From Vandiemenella viatica (taxonomy: Eukaryota > Arthropoda > Insecta > Orthoptera > Morabidae): a stretch of DNA of 64,000 nucleotides. This document shows positions 22,565 to 34,725 of the stretch, one piece after another. The notes beneath the pieces are model-generated. The model was not told the DNA's origin, made no database searches, and saw only the letters and a program-made list of their open reading frames with translations. Positions within the stretch are counted from its first letter, which is position 1; each line of letters begins with the position of its first letter. The stretch covers positions 9,720,148 to 9,784,147 of the forward strand of contig CM061914.1 in NCBI GenBank assembly GCA_031002005.1. Direction: 5' to 3'. Made by a program: the position numbers and the translations under genes.

Positions 22565-22890
22565 CTGAAACTAAAAGCTATTTTATCTTACATATCTGTG
22601 TACGAAGAATTTAAGGAATTCTTCTATATATCAAACGTATATTACGTAAATATAAGCTTCTAATAACTGACATGTCGATTTCAACGCAATACATACTTTT
22701 CTCCCAGTGTCCTGAGAGTTAATTTATTCGCGGATGCTAAGAAGTGTTATTATTTATTAAATAATATGCATTACCTAGAACGACATCTCTGGTCGTAAGT
22801 TCAGGCACGAAGGTAATAACCGTGACGTCATAGCGCGATGTCGTAGTGTGATGTCATGGCGTGACAGATGACGTGACTGATGACTAAAAC
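22565..22890 (+). repeat. left member of a dispersed inverted repeat
   Basis: It shares, in inverse orientation with 29905-30195: AAAAGCT..TTATCTTACA, AATTTAAGGAAT, TATATATCAAA, CGATTT-AACGCAATA, AGTTAATTTATTCGC-GATGCT and a run of GACGTCAT/TGACGT motifs. The two lie 7.3 kb apart. Non-coding. Confidence 0.8.
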
Positions 22891-25800
22891 CTGCGTTTTA
22901 TGAGTATAGTTATTTTAATGATTTGTTGCATTAATTAAGAACAGAATATAGAATACGCTATTTCGTTTTTACTTTTAAGAAAATAATCTTTACTTAACTG
23001 AATTTGAGATAAATAAGGCTAAGTAATTTTCTAACTTACAAATTAATTCGAAATAGTTTTGTATTTTTATTTTCCTAACTAAAGCTAAACAACGTTTAAT
23101 TATTTGCGATATACAAGTTAATCAGCGAATCCAACTATGAACTTATCGCAGGAACGATGTTTTGTGGTGACATTTCCACTTCCAGAATTGGATTGTGATT
23201 ATGTAAGGAACGCTACTTGATGAAGTCGTTGTGAATTGATTTTAAGATAAATTATATCCGATAATTGTCAAAACCGCAGAATGTCTAAACAGTCGTATGG
23301 TTTCTAGTTCGTGAAACAACATGTTTGTATATCATAGTTTTCTCGTATTTGATTTTTATTAATACATCTGTTCATTTTAACCGTTTTTAAATGAAAATGA
23401 TTATTGTTAACACACAAAATAATTTTACTCAATTAATTTTAAAAAAGTGGTAACGTATAAAAACAAATTTTAATTTCACATACTCTTCTGCAGGATTAGT
23501 AGAAATTTCTGGTACTCCAGTTTCCGGTTGTTAAATTGTGTCTGTGGAATCATCCATGACGACAGCGATCAGTTAAACTTTCTCTATGCCTACACACTCA
23601 TACATGCGCAGGGACTGCTGTTATGTCGCATTCACTAAGCAGTCCCTCTCAGTGCCAATCACCTGTCAGGGGGGTCCCACTGACTCAGTACACATTCATT
23701 ACGTCCCTCACGTCAGCTGCACTGGGTAGGACACATCTCCCACAGAAACATCTTCTGTAAGTGCAGCTCACTGGAATTTAGTCGTCCCCTCTTATTCGAT
23801 TGCTGGGATTGAATGTGTCGCTCGAGATTACCAGGTGGATTACCCAGAGCGTAGACCTCCGCCCTCCAAAATAACGCACCGCCGAACTCTCCCTTCAGTT
23901 TTGCCTATCTGTATCGAATGTCGTCCACGAGAAATAACAGAATCGAAATCAAGTATAGAGTCGTTTGAGGACTCCAGCAATATGGATTATAAACAGTCCA
24001 TTAGGAGATATTGAAAATGGCAAAGACCCTGGTGTGTCACTGAAAGATCTGACAAACCGCTCTCTTTGATTCCGGAGACAGCCAGAAATAATAGATTAGC
24101 TCTCTCCATCTTAAAGATATAAGAGAAAATAAACTCCTAGAATCTTGCGTTGGTCGTTAGAGTGTTTGTCCAGATAACATCATGACAAAATAAAATAATA
24201 ATTCCAATCCGCAGATAATTTATTATGTAGTCACGGCGCACGATACACCAGTTGACTATCGAATGTTCACACAAACGCGATACCTAAAACAATAACAATG
24301 AAGTTTCTTTTATCACTTTTTCCACGTTAAATAATAAAATCGAATTCCTTTGACATTGGCCGGAGTTACAAGTCAGCCATTAAGCGTTATGATGAGTCTA
24401 TCGATACTTGCTGAGAATAGCAAGAACATAAAGAACGTTCTTAATGCAAGCATGCCATAAGTACGACAATGTACTTTCTAATTACGCCCACTTGACTCTA
24501 CAAAACATTCTTAAGTCAGATAGCAATAATATTCAAATATTATCACGAAATATAACATGGTCATTAGCACAAAATATATGACTGCATTAACAGAACTTGT
24601 AAATTACAATAAAGAAAGTGAATGAAGGTACCAAATACGTTAACCAAACAACTGTTTGGTACATCATTAAATAACCTTAATAAATTTATATTAGTACGTC
24701 AAGAACAAAACATCTCATACTCTAAGTGCATCGGGCAATTACATTTTGTTTGTTAAAATGAAAAAAAGGGCGTATAGAAAAAAAAATCCATAACTGGCTC
24801 ACTCAGAACAAAAGAACTATTATTAAAATGTGATTCTGAAGGGTAAAATACAAACAAATACGATACAATAAATAAGAAGGCTGGTAAAATAAGAAGGAGG
24901 TTCTGAAATGGAAACGTGAATATAATGATAAAATAATGGTAAAAAAATCTTACAATATACCTTAGAGTGTTAATTCAGAAAGCGGAATAGCGTTAAAACT
25001 GTAGGGGATGTTTTCGAAGAACATCACAAAATGAATAGAAAGAGAGGTAAATTAGATGCTGTAGACTAAAAATTTAAAGGAAGAAGAAAAAAGTTAAATT
25101 GTTAAGCAGTGACGGTATACGGTACACGAGTTAATTACTGGAGATTCACAGTGAAGCAAGCCCACAACAATTCTGGTTTCGTGCATTCCTGATTTCTCTC
25201 ATATCTGCTTTCCCTGGAAAATCTAAAGTGAAATTTTTTATGCTTGATCCCAGCGTGCGTGGAAATTCCACCCTGCATGTGGCTCAGGTAGCAGAATGCG
25301 CATGCCGGTATGCGGTCACAAATCACCTGCCTGTGCGAACAGCTCGACATTAACGCGGTTAATGGGCGAACTAAGTGGCAAAATTCAATATATGGTACGG
25401 GTGTGCGGTGATGACCTACGGGTTATCTGATAACGTATGTATTCGCTGCGAGAATCTTACCATCCGGATAAACGGGCTATCGAGTTCATTACCACGCGTT
25501 GTTTGGTACGTATTACGAATTGCGGTCTCCAAACGTCTCGATTATTAGTTAATTCACAACCTCTGTGGACTGCGGAAATTAGCCTCTAATCTAACCTCGT
25601 GAATAATCGTGTTTGTCAATGGAGACCAGGCAGTTATTATACTGAATGTTGAATCAAGGGGGGAAAAAAATTGCAACACTTTTTACGTTAATCCACGATA
25701 ATGAACGCATTACGATTTTTTTTTAAAGTTAATCAAGTCCATAGGTGATTAGGTCACATATCGCATTAACATCCATAGCCGTATGTGATTATCCGTCTGA

Positions 25801-27500
25801 TCTTGTTTCCACGAAAAAATCAAACTAGTGTCTTTTTAAAGTTTAATCTAACCATTATATACGATTTCTTCTGCGATCTTACTCTTTCATTCTCAACAGA
25901 TCTTGACTAAATTACGTAATTTTATTTAAACCGATGTCAAATGAAACTTACAGCACTGGCACAATGGCGTAAACGTACCAATAGAGGATAAGAAATGATT
26001 AACCAAAAAATGGAAATAATCTGTAAATACGAACTTTTTTAATATTTCTTTGTGTTCTAATGTTTAGGTACAGTTCACTTAAAGTAAAATTAATTAGAAT
26101 GTAAACTAAAATCATTCTGCTTGCTTTTATTTAGTATATTATAGGAATAAAACTAATTCTGTCAAATATTGTAAATTACAAAAGTACTTACACATATATT
26201 AGAACCTAGTTGGTAAATTAAATAACGAATTATCTTATTTGGGAATCATTGGAAGACAAGAGGTGGTTAATCGTAAAGGAGTCATTGGTAATGAGGTTTT
26301 GTGTATATTGTGGGAAGATACTAGAATATGTTAACAAGTGAGGTGCTTAATTCACATCCAGTAAGCTACTGACCTCCACACATAAAGAGCACTCGCAAGC
26401 GAAATCTAGTGCGCACCACTAAATAGTGCAAAAAAAAACTGCTTCACTGGATTTGTTTATGGACGGTTTATCGGCGTGATATCTGCTTTCTATTGCTACC
26501 AAAATGAATTCAACATTGGAATGGACATCTCCTTGGTACTACCCCTATTTTCTTATTTAATCAGTTGCTTCTTATAATTCAATTTATTTAATTATTCTCG
26601 TTATATTAGTTAAACTCAATATTTTTTATCGAATATTTTTTATTGGTTAATACTCTTTTTACGTCTTCAGTACTTTATTTTATAAATAAAACACGTTTTC
26701 TACGTGCCTTTCTCAGCCTGGCATCGTCCAAATATTACAAATTGTAGTGCTATACAACGTCGACGTTACAAGTCGCCATATTTGTAACGTTTCCTCCTTA
26801 TTTATAAATTAGTAACACAATTATATTTTACAATTTCCAGCATCGAATCAGTACCATTACTGGGTTTAATACCACGGCTTAAATTAAACTATCTATAAAA
26901 TAAAATCAATTATTTTTCCAAACATCAACACTTATCTTTTGCAATAATATTTACAAACATTACTCTATCTGAATACAATAGTTACAGTCCATTTGTACAA
27001 TTACACTTCTCCTTTTCCTTCGGGCTAATCCTTTCTAATATTAAATTACTATTTTGGGTTCCTCCCATCAGGATTATTATTCCTGCTTCTCAAGCCATCT
27101 TTTTTTCACATCTCTACTCGTAACCAAAGATTTTCTTCTCACAGCCTCGACGTTCTCTGACCTTGAAACTTAAATGTCCAAAGTTACTCATATTATCACA
27201 ATTACGAATTAAGGAAAATTTCTATATTAAGAAATTTCACAATTCGTGAGGTTGTGTACCTCACATGGTGTTTCACGATTAAGCTGGAATGTTGGTGATA
27301 TCACATTGTAATGGAATAATATTTTTGTATCTCGGATTGGCTTTTTCACAATTGCTAGTAATTATGCGTAGACTTTTGTTTTGAAGTCCAATCTGGCATA
27401 TGTTTTATACACATAGTTGATAGATTTTCTAATCATTTACAGATTGAAATTACAACGAATATCTTCGCTGAGTCTGAAGTTATATGGCGCAGAATCTTCA
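22891..27500. other. 4.6 kb without recognised genes
   Basis: AT-rich intergenic DNA. No protein domain, RNA gene or clear array was recognised. A stretch ending TTCACAATTCGTGAGGTTGT (27235-27254) recurs at 56232-56251 next to the RTE LINE insertion, which marks an interspersed repeat of unknown class. Confidence 0.5.
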
Positions 27501-27502
27501 CT

Positions 27503-27725
27503 GGAGCGTGGCGGGTGAGCGGTAACGTTCTGGCATTGCATTCGGGAGCACTCAAGTTTGAATCGCCACTGGGATTTACATGGTTTCCCCAAAAGACTCC
27601 ACGAGAATGCCCTGATGGTTCCTTCAGAAAGGTCATGGGCAAATTCACTCTCATTGCTTGCTCCCAGTCCGTCGGCATAGACAGTTTTCCATTCGCGGCC
27701 TGTTAAACGGGAAATGCGAGAATCT
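27503..27725 (+). repeat. tRNA-derived SINE
   Basis: The head GGAGCGTGGCGGGTGAGCGG has a degenerate B box (AGTTTGAATCGCC). The body ACATGGTTTCCCCAAAAGACTCC and GGTTCCTTCAGAAAGGTCATGG matches the family copies at 10860 and 36313. Confidence 0.85.
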
Positions 27726-28157
27726 ACACGAGCCCCTCGCAATCTAGAAGCTCGTTTTGAACTTTAGCTATCGGCTAGCTGGGTTTTGGATATATGCTTT
27801 AGATACGAATGACAAATTATTTAGTTGACATCAGATTTTATGGGGGTACTGGAAATATAAGAGCAATTCTTGAGACAAATATAGTAAAAAACGGAGCGTG
27901 CTGTTGACGTGGTCTGCTAGCACTGGTACGATAACAAGCGCTCGCCCCCCGTGAAATGCTTCGCCTCGCAGTCGATAACAACGGCGCAACTCCCCCGCAT
28001 CCCGCTGTCAGTGTTTGAAATTTGTTTTCCGGCTAAAGGTTGCGTGTACGCTACAGATCATACGCAGGCGTATTTGGAGTTGCTTCAAGTGAAACAGCTA
28101 AAGCACGCGCAAAATAAATAAAATTACCGGCGGTCAGTCAAGTTTCTGAAACAGAAA
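27726..28157. other. no gene seen
   Basis: Includes a GC-richer patch at 27890-28010; nothing recognised. Confidence 0.5.
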
Positions 28158-28980
28158 CAAAAGACTTTAATTTGAGCCTGCACTTCATAACTTCCAGATT
28201 GTGGTCAGAGTCTATGTCAGATTCCTGAATCTTTGTTTGGCAATGATATACGCTGTATGATATCTACATATATCCCCCGGAAATTTACAGGTATATATTC
28301 TTCTAGTTTGATTCCTAAATAGTGTGTTAACCACGACTAATTTATATTTTTTACAAAATTCTAACAACCTACTTCCTCGCTCTGCTATTTCTCCAAGGCC
28401 AAAACCTTACCTTCGATTTCCGTCACTCAATTTCTGCGCCTTCACAGATTGGATTAATTCTTTAATTTTATCACATATTTTCTCTATTGCTTCATCCTCC
28501 TGTGATTTTGGCATATACTCATCTACTAACGTGGCTGGAGCAGTTTTGTATCTACCCTCCTCGAAATAATCCTGTCACTAGGTATACAGTTCATAATGAC
28601 TCATCCGTTTCTCTACTCTCTTGTTCATAATAAATCCTACGCCTGTAACTCCACTGAAAGCTTCTGTGCTAATTGTGTTGTGTTCTCCAGAAGCTATCTT
28701 GTGCGTTTTTCCTCTTAATCTCAATAATCCGAATGACATCTAGCGTAAGTCGTTCAATATCCTTTTTAAGTATTCTTATATACCTGTCCTACTCAGACTT
28801 TTAAGGTTGTGCGCTCCGTATCGTAGAATGTTCTATTCATTCTGATGGCTTCTCCCTGAGCAGTCCGCAACCGGAGATCCGATTGGAGGACTGTTTTACC
28901 TCCGGAATATTGTATGCAGGAAGAAGTCATCATTCCATATGCAATTTGAGAGGGTTACATGTCCTCGGGATAACCTCTGG
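28158..28980 (-). pseudogene. RTE-type LINE, 5' part only (endonuclease), antisense
   Basis: The complement of this stretch is a diverged copy of the 5' leader and endonuclease of the LINE at 53006. In order it shows the leader phrases ATCCCGAGGACATGTAA, AATATTCCGGAGGTAAAA, ATCGGATCTCCGG and GGACTGCTCAGGGAG, a start codon followed by an AACATTCTACGA-like phrase, and coding matches for YMPKSQEDEAIEKI, RGSRLLEFCKKYKLVV and TLFRN. It ends near the region encoding DSDHN..MKCRLK. Frames are broken. Having the 5' part without the reverse transcriptase or 3' end is the opposite of ordinary 5' truncation and points to later breakage. Confidence 0.85.
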
Positions 28981-29204
28981 GTGCCCAGAACCACTTCTCC
29001 ATGTAAACAGGGTGCACCACGTGAAGGAGAGGTTGACTCTTGCTTAAAAGAGGCTAATATAGCCTTTCCAAAACCCTTATACTTGCATTTCACGTATGTT
29101 AGTTTTTATCTACACCAATAACATTATACTTGGTATTACAGAGAATAGAGGACGTAAATTTTGGAATATTTTTTCTGTTGATCGTAACGGACATACACCA
29201 ATAA
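28981..29204. other. short unassigned stretch
   Basis: Lies between the LINE fragment and the 29205 direct repeat; nothing recognised. Confidence 0.4.
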
Positions 29205-29830
29205 TACGAATAAATATACAGTTACTAATGTATTTTTTTAATTACATGTATGTTTTTACAAATATTTGTAATTTGTAATAACATTGTTATTCTGAGTTGA
29301 ATGGCAACAAAGAGAAACGGGCCAAATATGCTGTAACAAAGAGACGATTCATAGGGAAGGATCAAGTAAAGATATGGGGGAGTGAAGGATGAGCAGAATG
29401 GATACGGCACTGGAGCAGTTTATAAATGAAATATGTAGGTATTTGGTTTATTTTTTTACTTATGACTCGTCGACGTCGAGGTTATTAGAGGCGGGATGGG
29501 ACTGGGGACAAGGAATGGAAAGGAAATCGGTCATGGCATTTTGAAGTAAGCATCCTGGTATTTGCAAGAGTGATTTGGGGAAACCGTGGAAAACTCAAAT
29601 CTGGATACCCGGACTGGGATTCGAACCCGCGTCCTCCCAAATGCGAGTCCAGAGCGTTAACCACTCACCCACCATGCTCAGTGGTCTTTGGGAATAGACG
29701 TTGTAACAAGAAATGACTAAAAATTAAATTGTGTTAAAGGAAAGGTTGAATAAATGTTGTGGAAAAAAAGAGACGGGTAAGTAGTGATGCAAAGCCGACA
29801 GCAATAATAAAAAAAAAGTATAGTATTGAG
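29205..29830. repeat. direct repeat copy 1 (LTR-like), interrupted by a SINE
   Basis: Similar in the same orientation to 34335-34725: ACAGTT-CTAATG, TACATGTATGT, TGGCAACAAAGAGAA, GATGCTGTAACAAA-GAGAC, GAGCAGAATGGATA, AATAAATGAAATAT, then GTTGTAACAAGAAAT, GGAAAGGTTGAATAAATG and AAGTAGTGATGCA. The SINE at 29436-29690 splits it. The two copies flank 4.5 kb that includes the gag-like relic, so they may be old LTRs, but no terminal TG..CA or primer site could be fixed. Confidence 0.7.
29436..29690 (-). repeat. tRNA-derived SINE, antisense
   Basis: The complement begins with a tRNA-like head (CCACTGAGCATGGTGGGTGAG), then GTTAACGCTCTGGACTCGC and a B box GGGTTCGAATCCC. The body with GGTTTCCCCAAATCACTC ends near CGACGTCGACGAGTC and a T-rich left end. 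It lies inside direct repeat copy 1; the uninterrupted copy at 34335 serves as the empty site. Confidence 0.9.
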
Positions 29831-29904
29831 AAATTAATAAATCAATTACGGTCAAACGGATGTCTCAGTGTAAAAGAAATCCCGTTGTTATCTAATAAGC
29901 AACT

Positions 29905-30195
29905 GTGTCAGCTATGACGTCGTCTGTCACGGCATGACGTAACTTTATGACGTCGCGCAATGGCGTCACGCTTTACGCCATTATTCTTGGTAATGTGTGT
30001 TATTGAATAACATTTCAAAGCATCTGCGAATAAATTAACTGATAGAAACTGATATAATAGTATTTATTGCGTTAAAATCGACATATCAATCATTAGATGC
30101 TTACATATAAGTAATATTCTTTTGATATATACAAGTATTCCTTAAATTTTTTGTCCATAGATTTGTAAGATAAAAGCTTGGTATTTCGAGCATCA
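29905..30195 (-). repeat. right member of the dispersed inverted repeat
   Basis: The complement matches 22565-22890 through AAGCTTTTATCTTACA, AATTTAAGGAAT, TATATATCAAAA, GTCGATTTTAACGCAATA and GTTAATTTATTCGCAGATGC to the TGACGTC-rich inner end. Confidence 0.8.
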
Positions 30196-30329
30196 ATGTG
30201 CCAAAAGTTTTGGTTAGATTGTTACTTAGAATTAACAACTGGTATTTGACGTTGCGGCAGAGGGCATGAATAAATTAGTTTTTTTAAAAAATAATTTATA
30301 CTGTGTCCATTATTGAAATTATTAATTCG

Positions 30330-31290
30330 TTTGAACGGAAATAGTTGCACACTGATAACGATATTGTGCATCTTACACTACACTTTAATCAAATATAAAC
30401 GTGGCATAATGTAAGTTTATAAGATTTATTTTAATTTCCTTTGCTTTCACTGTGTAATATTACTGAGCCTATTATTTCAACAACTGTGTAGGCCACTCAA
30501 ACGTTTTAATATCGGTCTGAATCACGGATAACAAAAAATAAATGTGTAAAAACCATTGCAGATTTTTGATAAAATTTATATCGCCATGCATTATTGCCAC
30601 TAAAACGCGATACGGTTCATGTATTAATATGCGTGAGATTGAAGTACTGTTCATCTGGCGGCAAGTTTATCGTAATACGTGGTTACGCTGAAATGCAAAT
30701 TGGACCCGGATGGAAACGGAAACCTTTTGCTACAGTGTATGACACGAGGAGTTACATTGAATTTTATGTTATTACAATTTTATTTAGTTAAACAATTGAA
30801 AAGACATGAATTGTCAGAATACTGAAGAAAAGTATGTATTTCGTTTAAATTGGCATATTAATTAATATTTTTTGTTTTTACTGAAATAATTACATGGTTT
30901 GAATGAAAGAAGTTCCAAATTGATCGCGATATATGTGGCCTAAACCACAATTAAATATTACGTGGCATAGCGTAAGTTGTTAAGATTTATTTTTAGGATC
31001 CTTCGTTTTAACTGGGGTCATTATTTCAGCTGATGTAAGCTGTCTCAGCAGTTAAAATATCGATCTTCATCACGTGATAAGAAAGAAAAGTGTAAGAATC
31101 CGTGAAGATTTTGGATCAAGTTTATATCGCGATGCATGACGACACTGACATGCGATACAGGGAATTTATTAATTCGCGCGTGATTGAAGCTTTGCTTTTC
31201 TGGCAGCAATATTAGCTGAGATCGTGGTTAGGTGGTGATGCAACCTGAACCAAGTTGACAACTGAAGCTTTTCGACGACAAATAACAATG
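30330..31290 (+). repeat. two-copy tandem duplication, period ~561 bp
   Basis: GTGGCATAATGTAAGTT at 30401 recurs as GTGGCATAGCGTAAGTT at 30962. After each come AAGATTTATTTT, an ATTATTTCA step, a TTTATATCG-CATGCAT step, a GCGATAC step, GATTGAAG and TGATGCAACC-like ends. A third, shorter relative lies at 39100-39350. Non-coding. Confidence 0.8.
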
Positions 31291-31400
31291 ACCCTTATTT
31301 TATAATAATTCTATTTAGAGAACTTAAGAGAAATAAATTACCATAACACCCCGTTAAACCTGTCATTTTGGCGGGCTTTGGCGCTAGTATTTTTATAAAA

Positions 31401-31504
31401 GCTATCGCCTATCGTCTGTTCGGGAGATTCCAGCATCTGGTCTTGCCATAAACTATACAGTTCGGTTTCCTCCATTTTAATATTTGGCATAGTTCTATTT
31501 CAAA
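31401..31504 (-). repeat. inverted copy of the gag-relic 5' end
   Basis: This 104-bp arm is the reverse complement of 31992-32092 with about 85% identity by eye (for example GTTCGGGAGATTC, GCATCTGGTCTT, TTCGGTTTCCTCCATTTTAATA). It duplicates the start of the relic ORF in opposite orientation, 490 bp upstream of it. Confidence 0.9.
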
Positions 31505-32017
31505 TTACGACCATGACACGACGTGATTAATGATTAAAATCCCTCTAAACGAACCTGCATGTTAATAATTAAACTTTAGTAGAAAAAGAATCTGCAAAAT
31601 AATTATTGTTTGTAACTGTTGGTTTGGTGAAAACTTTCAATATTTTGTTGAAAGGAGGTTTGTAGTTAATGTAGGAGTGTTGATTTGTGAAGAGCAGAGA
31701 TATTGATGTCAAGTCTTAGATTATATGCATAAATTTAATTATTATCAGGATACTGAGATTTTATTTAAGTTCGACGTGGTAAAGAGATATGTGTTAATTG
31801 TTAAAGACAACGAATTAATATACCTGTAAGCAAAAATATAACAAGTTCATTGTTATGAAGAATTATTATGAGCGCTGATTAAAGAAAGTCGCTGTTTGAT
31901 GTTATGCTGATGTAATCGTTTATGCTTTCGGCATATTATTTGACTAAGGGGGTAGAGGAGATTGTTTCTATGCTGTGAGGTGATAATCTATTGAATAGAA
32001 CTATGAAAAATATTAAA

Positions 32018-33553
32018 ATGGAGGAAACCGAATTGTATAATTTGTGGGAAGACCAGATGTTAGAATCTCCCGAACAAACAATAGGCGTTGCTAAGTCGAA
32101 AAATTGTCGTAAATTAGATACTGAGAGGTTATTGAGTATTTAAGTGAATGAAATAACGAAATCATCCAAGAGAATAAAAGAAATGAGGATAAGCATTGAG
32201 GCAGAAGTACAAGTTGTAATGAATAGTATTTTATGTGAAATGAGTAAAGCGCTACGATCATATTGTGCAGAGCGTGTTTTAAGTGAAAGAAGCGGCGACT
32301 GATCACGCGATATGTCAGCAGTTTCACGGTTCTAAATGAACGGGAAAGGACAAGTAATGAATGATGCGAAGCAGCAGCAAGCGAGACTCGCACACAGGAC
32401 AGAAGCGAAAATTATAGTTATGGGGTAACGAGTAAATATTGTAGAGAATATACATAAACATAGAATTGAAAGAAATGATGAACATGGCGGATTAAACAGA
32501 GAAGAATTGATGAATACTAGGGAGGCGGCGAAGATTTGTACGAGGCATCGACAATTACAATATCATATAGTATAGCCTGAAATCACTTATCAACAATATG
32601 GTAGCGTGCATCCGGTGGTATTTATAAAAACATGTAAGATTGAGTTGCTTGGTTATTGATCGGATTACATGAAGAACTACTTGAAGGGAAGTGCCTTCGT
32701 TTCGGGTAGTGACATAAATAGTGCAAGTGAGAGTTTTGCAGACATTGAAGTACTTCTCTTGAATAAGTAATGGGTGGTCAAAGCAACTTTAGAGAAGGGT
32801 GAGGAACAATTTTTGGGAAAGCAGAGCATACCGTCGAAAAGATGGGAGTTTGCTAGAGTTTTGTGATAGAAAATTGAACGAAATAGCCTATTTTTATTTG
32901 ATATAGATGATGATGAAAAGATAGAGATATTGCGAAAAAAAATTCGCTCGAGTGCACCAAAAAAAAAGTTGCAATTCAGTGGAATAACATTAACGACTTT
33001 CCGAACAACATCAGTAGAATAGACAAATGGCGTAACGATGGTCCAAAGAAGAGTAGGTTCGAGAGAAGATGAATTGGAGGGACAATTTCAATGGTTATAT
33101 AATTTGTTATGAAGAGAAAACTCATTATGTGAGACGGGATGATCAAAGGAAAACGGAATGGTGGAGGATTCCAAAGAGATGTGTCGAAAAACTGAAACTT
33201 GAGTCCAGGGCTGCAGTACTGGACCAGAGACGAAACTAAATCATGTGAGAAGGAATAGTGGAGAGACAGAAAATAAACATGTGAGACCGATATGGAAAAG
33301 TGATTGTCAGGGAAACGATGAAATGGCAAGGGTAGAGGGTGTCAAGAGAATAGAACCATATGTAGAAGATAAATCATTAGAATGGTGCAACTGTTTTGAT
33401 TTCCAGACGAGGGAACAAGGAGGAGGAAAGAATATTGGATGTACGAATTATACTATGGAGAGAGGTAGATATAATGAAGAATGGTTTGATATCGAGAGGG
33501 CATGGGATAAACTAATGTCGCAAAAACGAAAGAAAAGAGGAAGCAGAGAGTAA
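32018..33553 (+). pseudogene. gag-like retrotransposon relic, heavily decayed
   Basis: Frame 32018 opens with a short acidic peptide (starts MEETELYNLWEDQ, stop at 32141) and continues with stops. At 32590-32790 the reading frames show HPVVFIK, then SASESFADIEVLLLNK followed by stop and WVVKATL. The pattern HPxxFI then F..xxFLxxYW..Q is that of insect retrotransposon gag capsid cores. The gag relic near 60370 in this window has the comparable FRELFLRAYWSETQQ. The later part to 33553 is charged and open for 102 codons without a recognisable domain. No zinc knuckle, protease or RT follows. Function lost; element type inferred only. Confidence 0.4.
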
Positions 33554-34334
33554 AGAATAAAAACGAATAATGTTACAAGAACCTGGTTAATCAGTCGGTA
33601 GCCTACCGAGAAAGAAGCATGTAGTCGGATAGTATATGCAGAACCAGATTATGTCAATTATGATAAGAGGAATGTGAATGTGTTATCTGAGAACATGATT
33701 CACATCAAGGGATCTTAGAAGAAAGAATGCAACCGTCTAAAACAAAAGGAAGGGAAACAATTTATCCGGAGAAGAAAATAAGGACAAACACAGGAATGAA
33801 GGAACTATTGAAAGAAACAAATTGAACAAGACGAGATTGGGAGCGAAGAAGCCGAACCATACAGAGAATAGTAAAAGAACCATAGATGTATGGGTTACAT
33901 AGAAAAACGAAATTCGAAGAGTCATGGGTGAAAAATTTAAGAGAAGAGAGGAGCGGATTGAGTGCGAAGAGCTAGAAATAGAATTTAAGAATTGCGAAAT
34001 GTAAACGATTTGAAGCAGTATTGTGAATTGAAATGAAACATCTCGACCTATCTGATGAGACTTAATCGTCGAACACTGAAGTGAAATGACAAGAATTAAA
34101 TGAATTGACTCAGACGGAAGAAAAGAAGAATCCAAGAGGTATAAAGCTTCCGCTCCCTGGCAGATAGGGCTTGTCGTGTGTGGGAGGTTAGAATAATGTG
34201 CCTCGGCATGATAAAAATGAAAACTAGACCCACGTTGAACTGATGTACAAGAATGTTATAATAGACAGGCATGATGTATGTAGTGGCCCAGTGGTGTTGC
34301 ACGATTAGCCGATATCACTGGTGAGGAATACGTA
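33554..34334. other. purine-rich stretch, no gene assigned
   Basis: A/G-rich on the + strand, and open on the minus strand for 132 codons (33737-34135) with a hydrophobic, compositionally biased product. I read this as a shadow of the purine-rich relic rather than a gene. Confidence 0.4.
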
Positions 34335-34725
34335 ACGGAGGAATAAATAGACAGTTGCTAATGAATTGTTTAAGTACATGTATGTCCTTATAAATATTTC
34401 TAATAACGTTAATATTCTGAATTAATTGGCAACAAAGAGAAGCGAGCCAGAGATGCTGTAACAAAAGAGACAATATATAGGAGAAGGAACAGGGAAAGAC
34501 ATGGAGGAGAGAAGAGCAGAATGGATAGGGCATCGCAGCTGTGAATAAATGAAATATATACGGATGTTGTAACAAGAAATAACTAAGTGATATTAAATTT
34601 TCTAAAAGGAAAGGTTGAATAAATGTTCTATGTTGTGAAGGAACAGGCGGATATTATCTGCGTAAAGGATATGTGAGATATCTGTATAAGTAGTGATGCA
34701 CCGTCGATGGTAATAAAAGTGAGGG
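34335..34725. repeat. direct repeat copy 2 (LTR-like), uninterrupted
   Basis: Partner of 29205-29830 without the SINE: AATAAATGAAATATATACGG runs directly into ATGTTGTAACAAGAAAT where the other copy carries the insertion. Confidence 0.7.

Noticed and set aside
33737..34135. 132-codon hydrophobic minus-strand frame as a membrane protein
   Set aside because: It is the complement of a purine-rich relic, which automatically yields Leu/Ser/Phe-rich frames. No supporting motif or start context.
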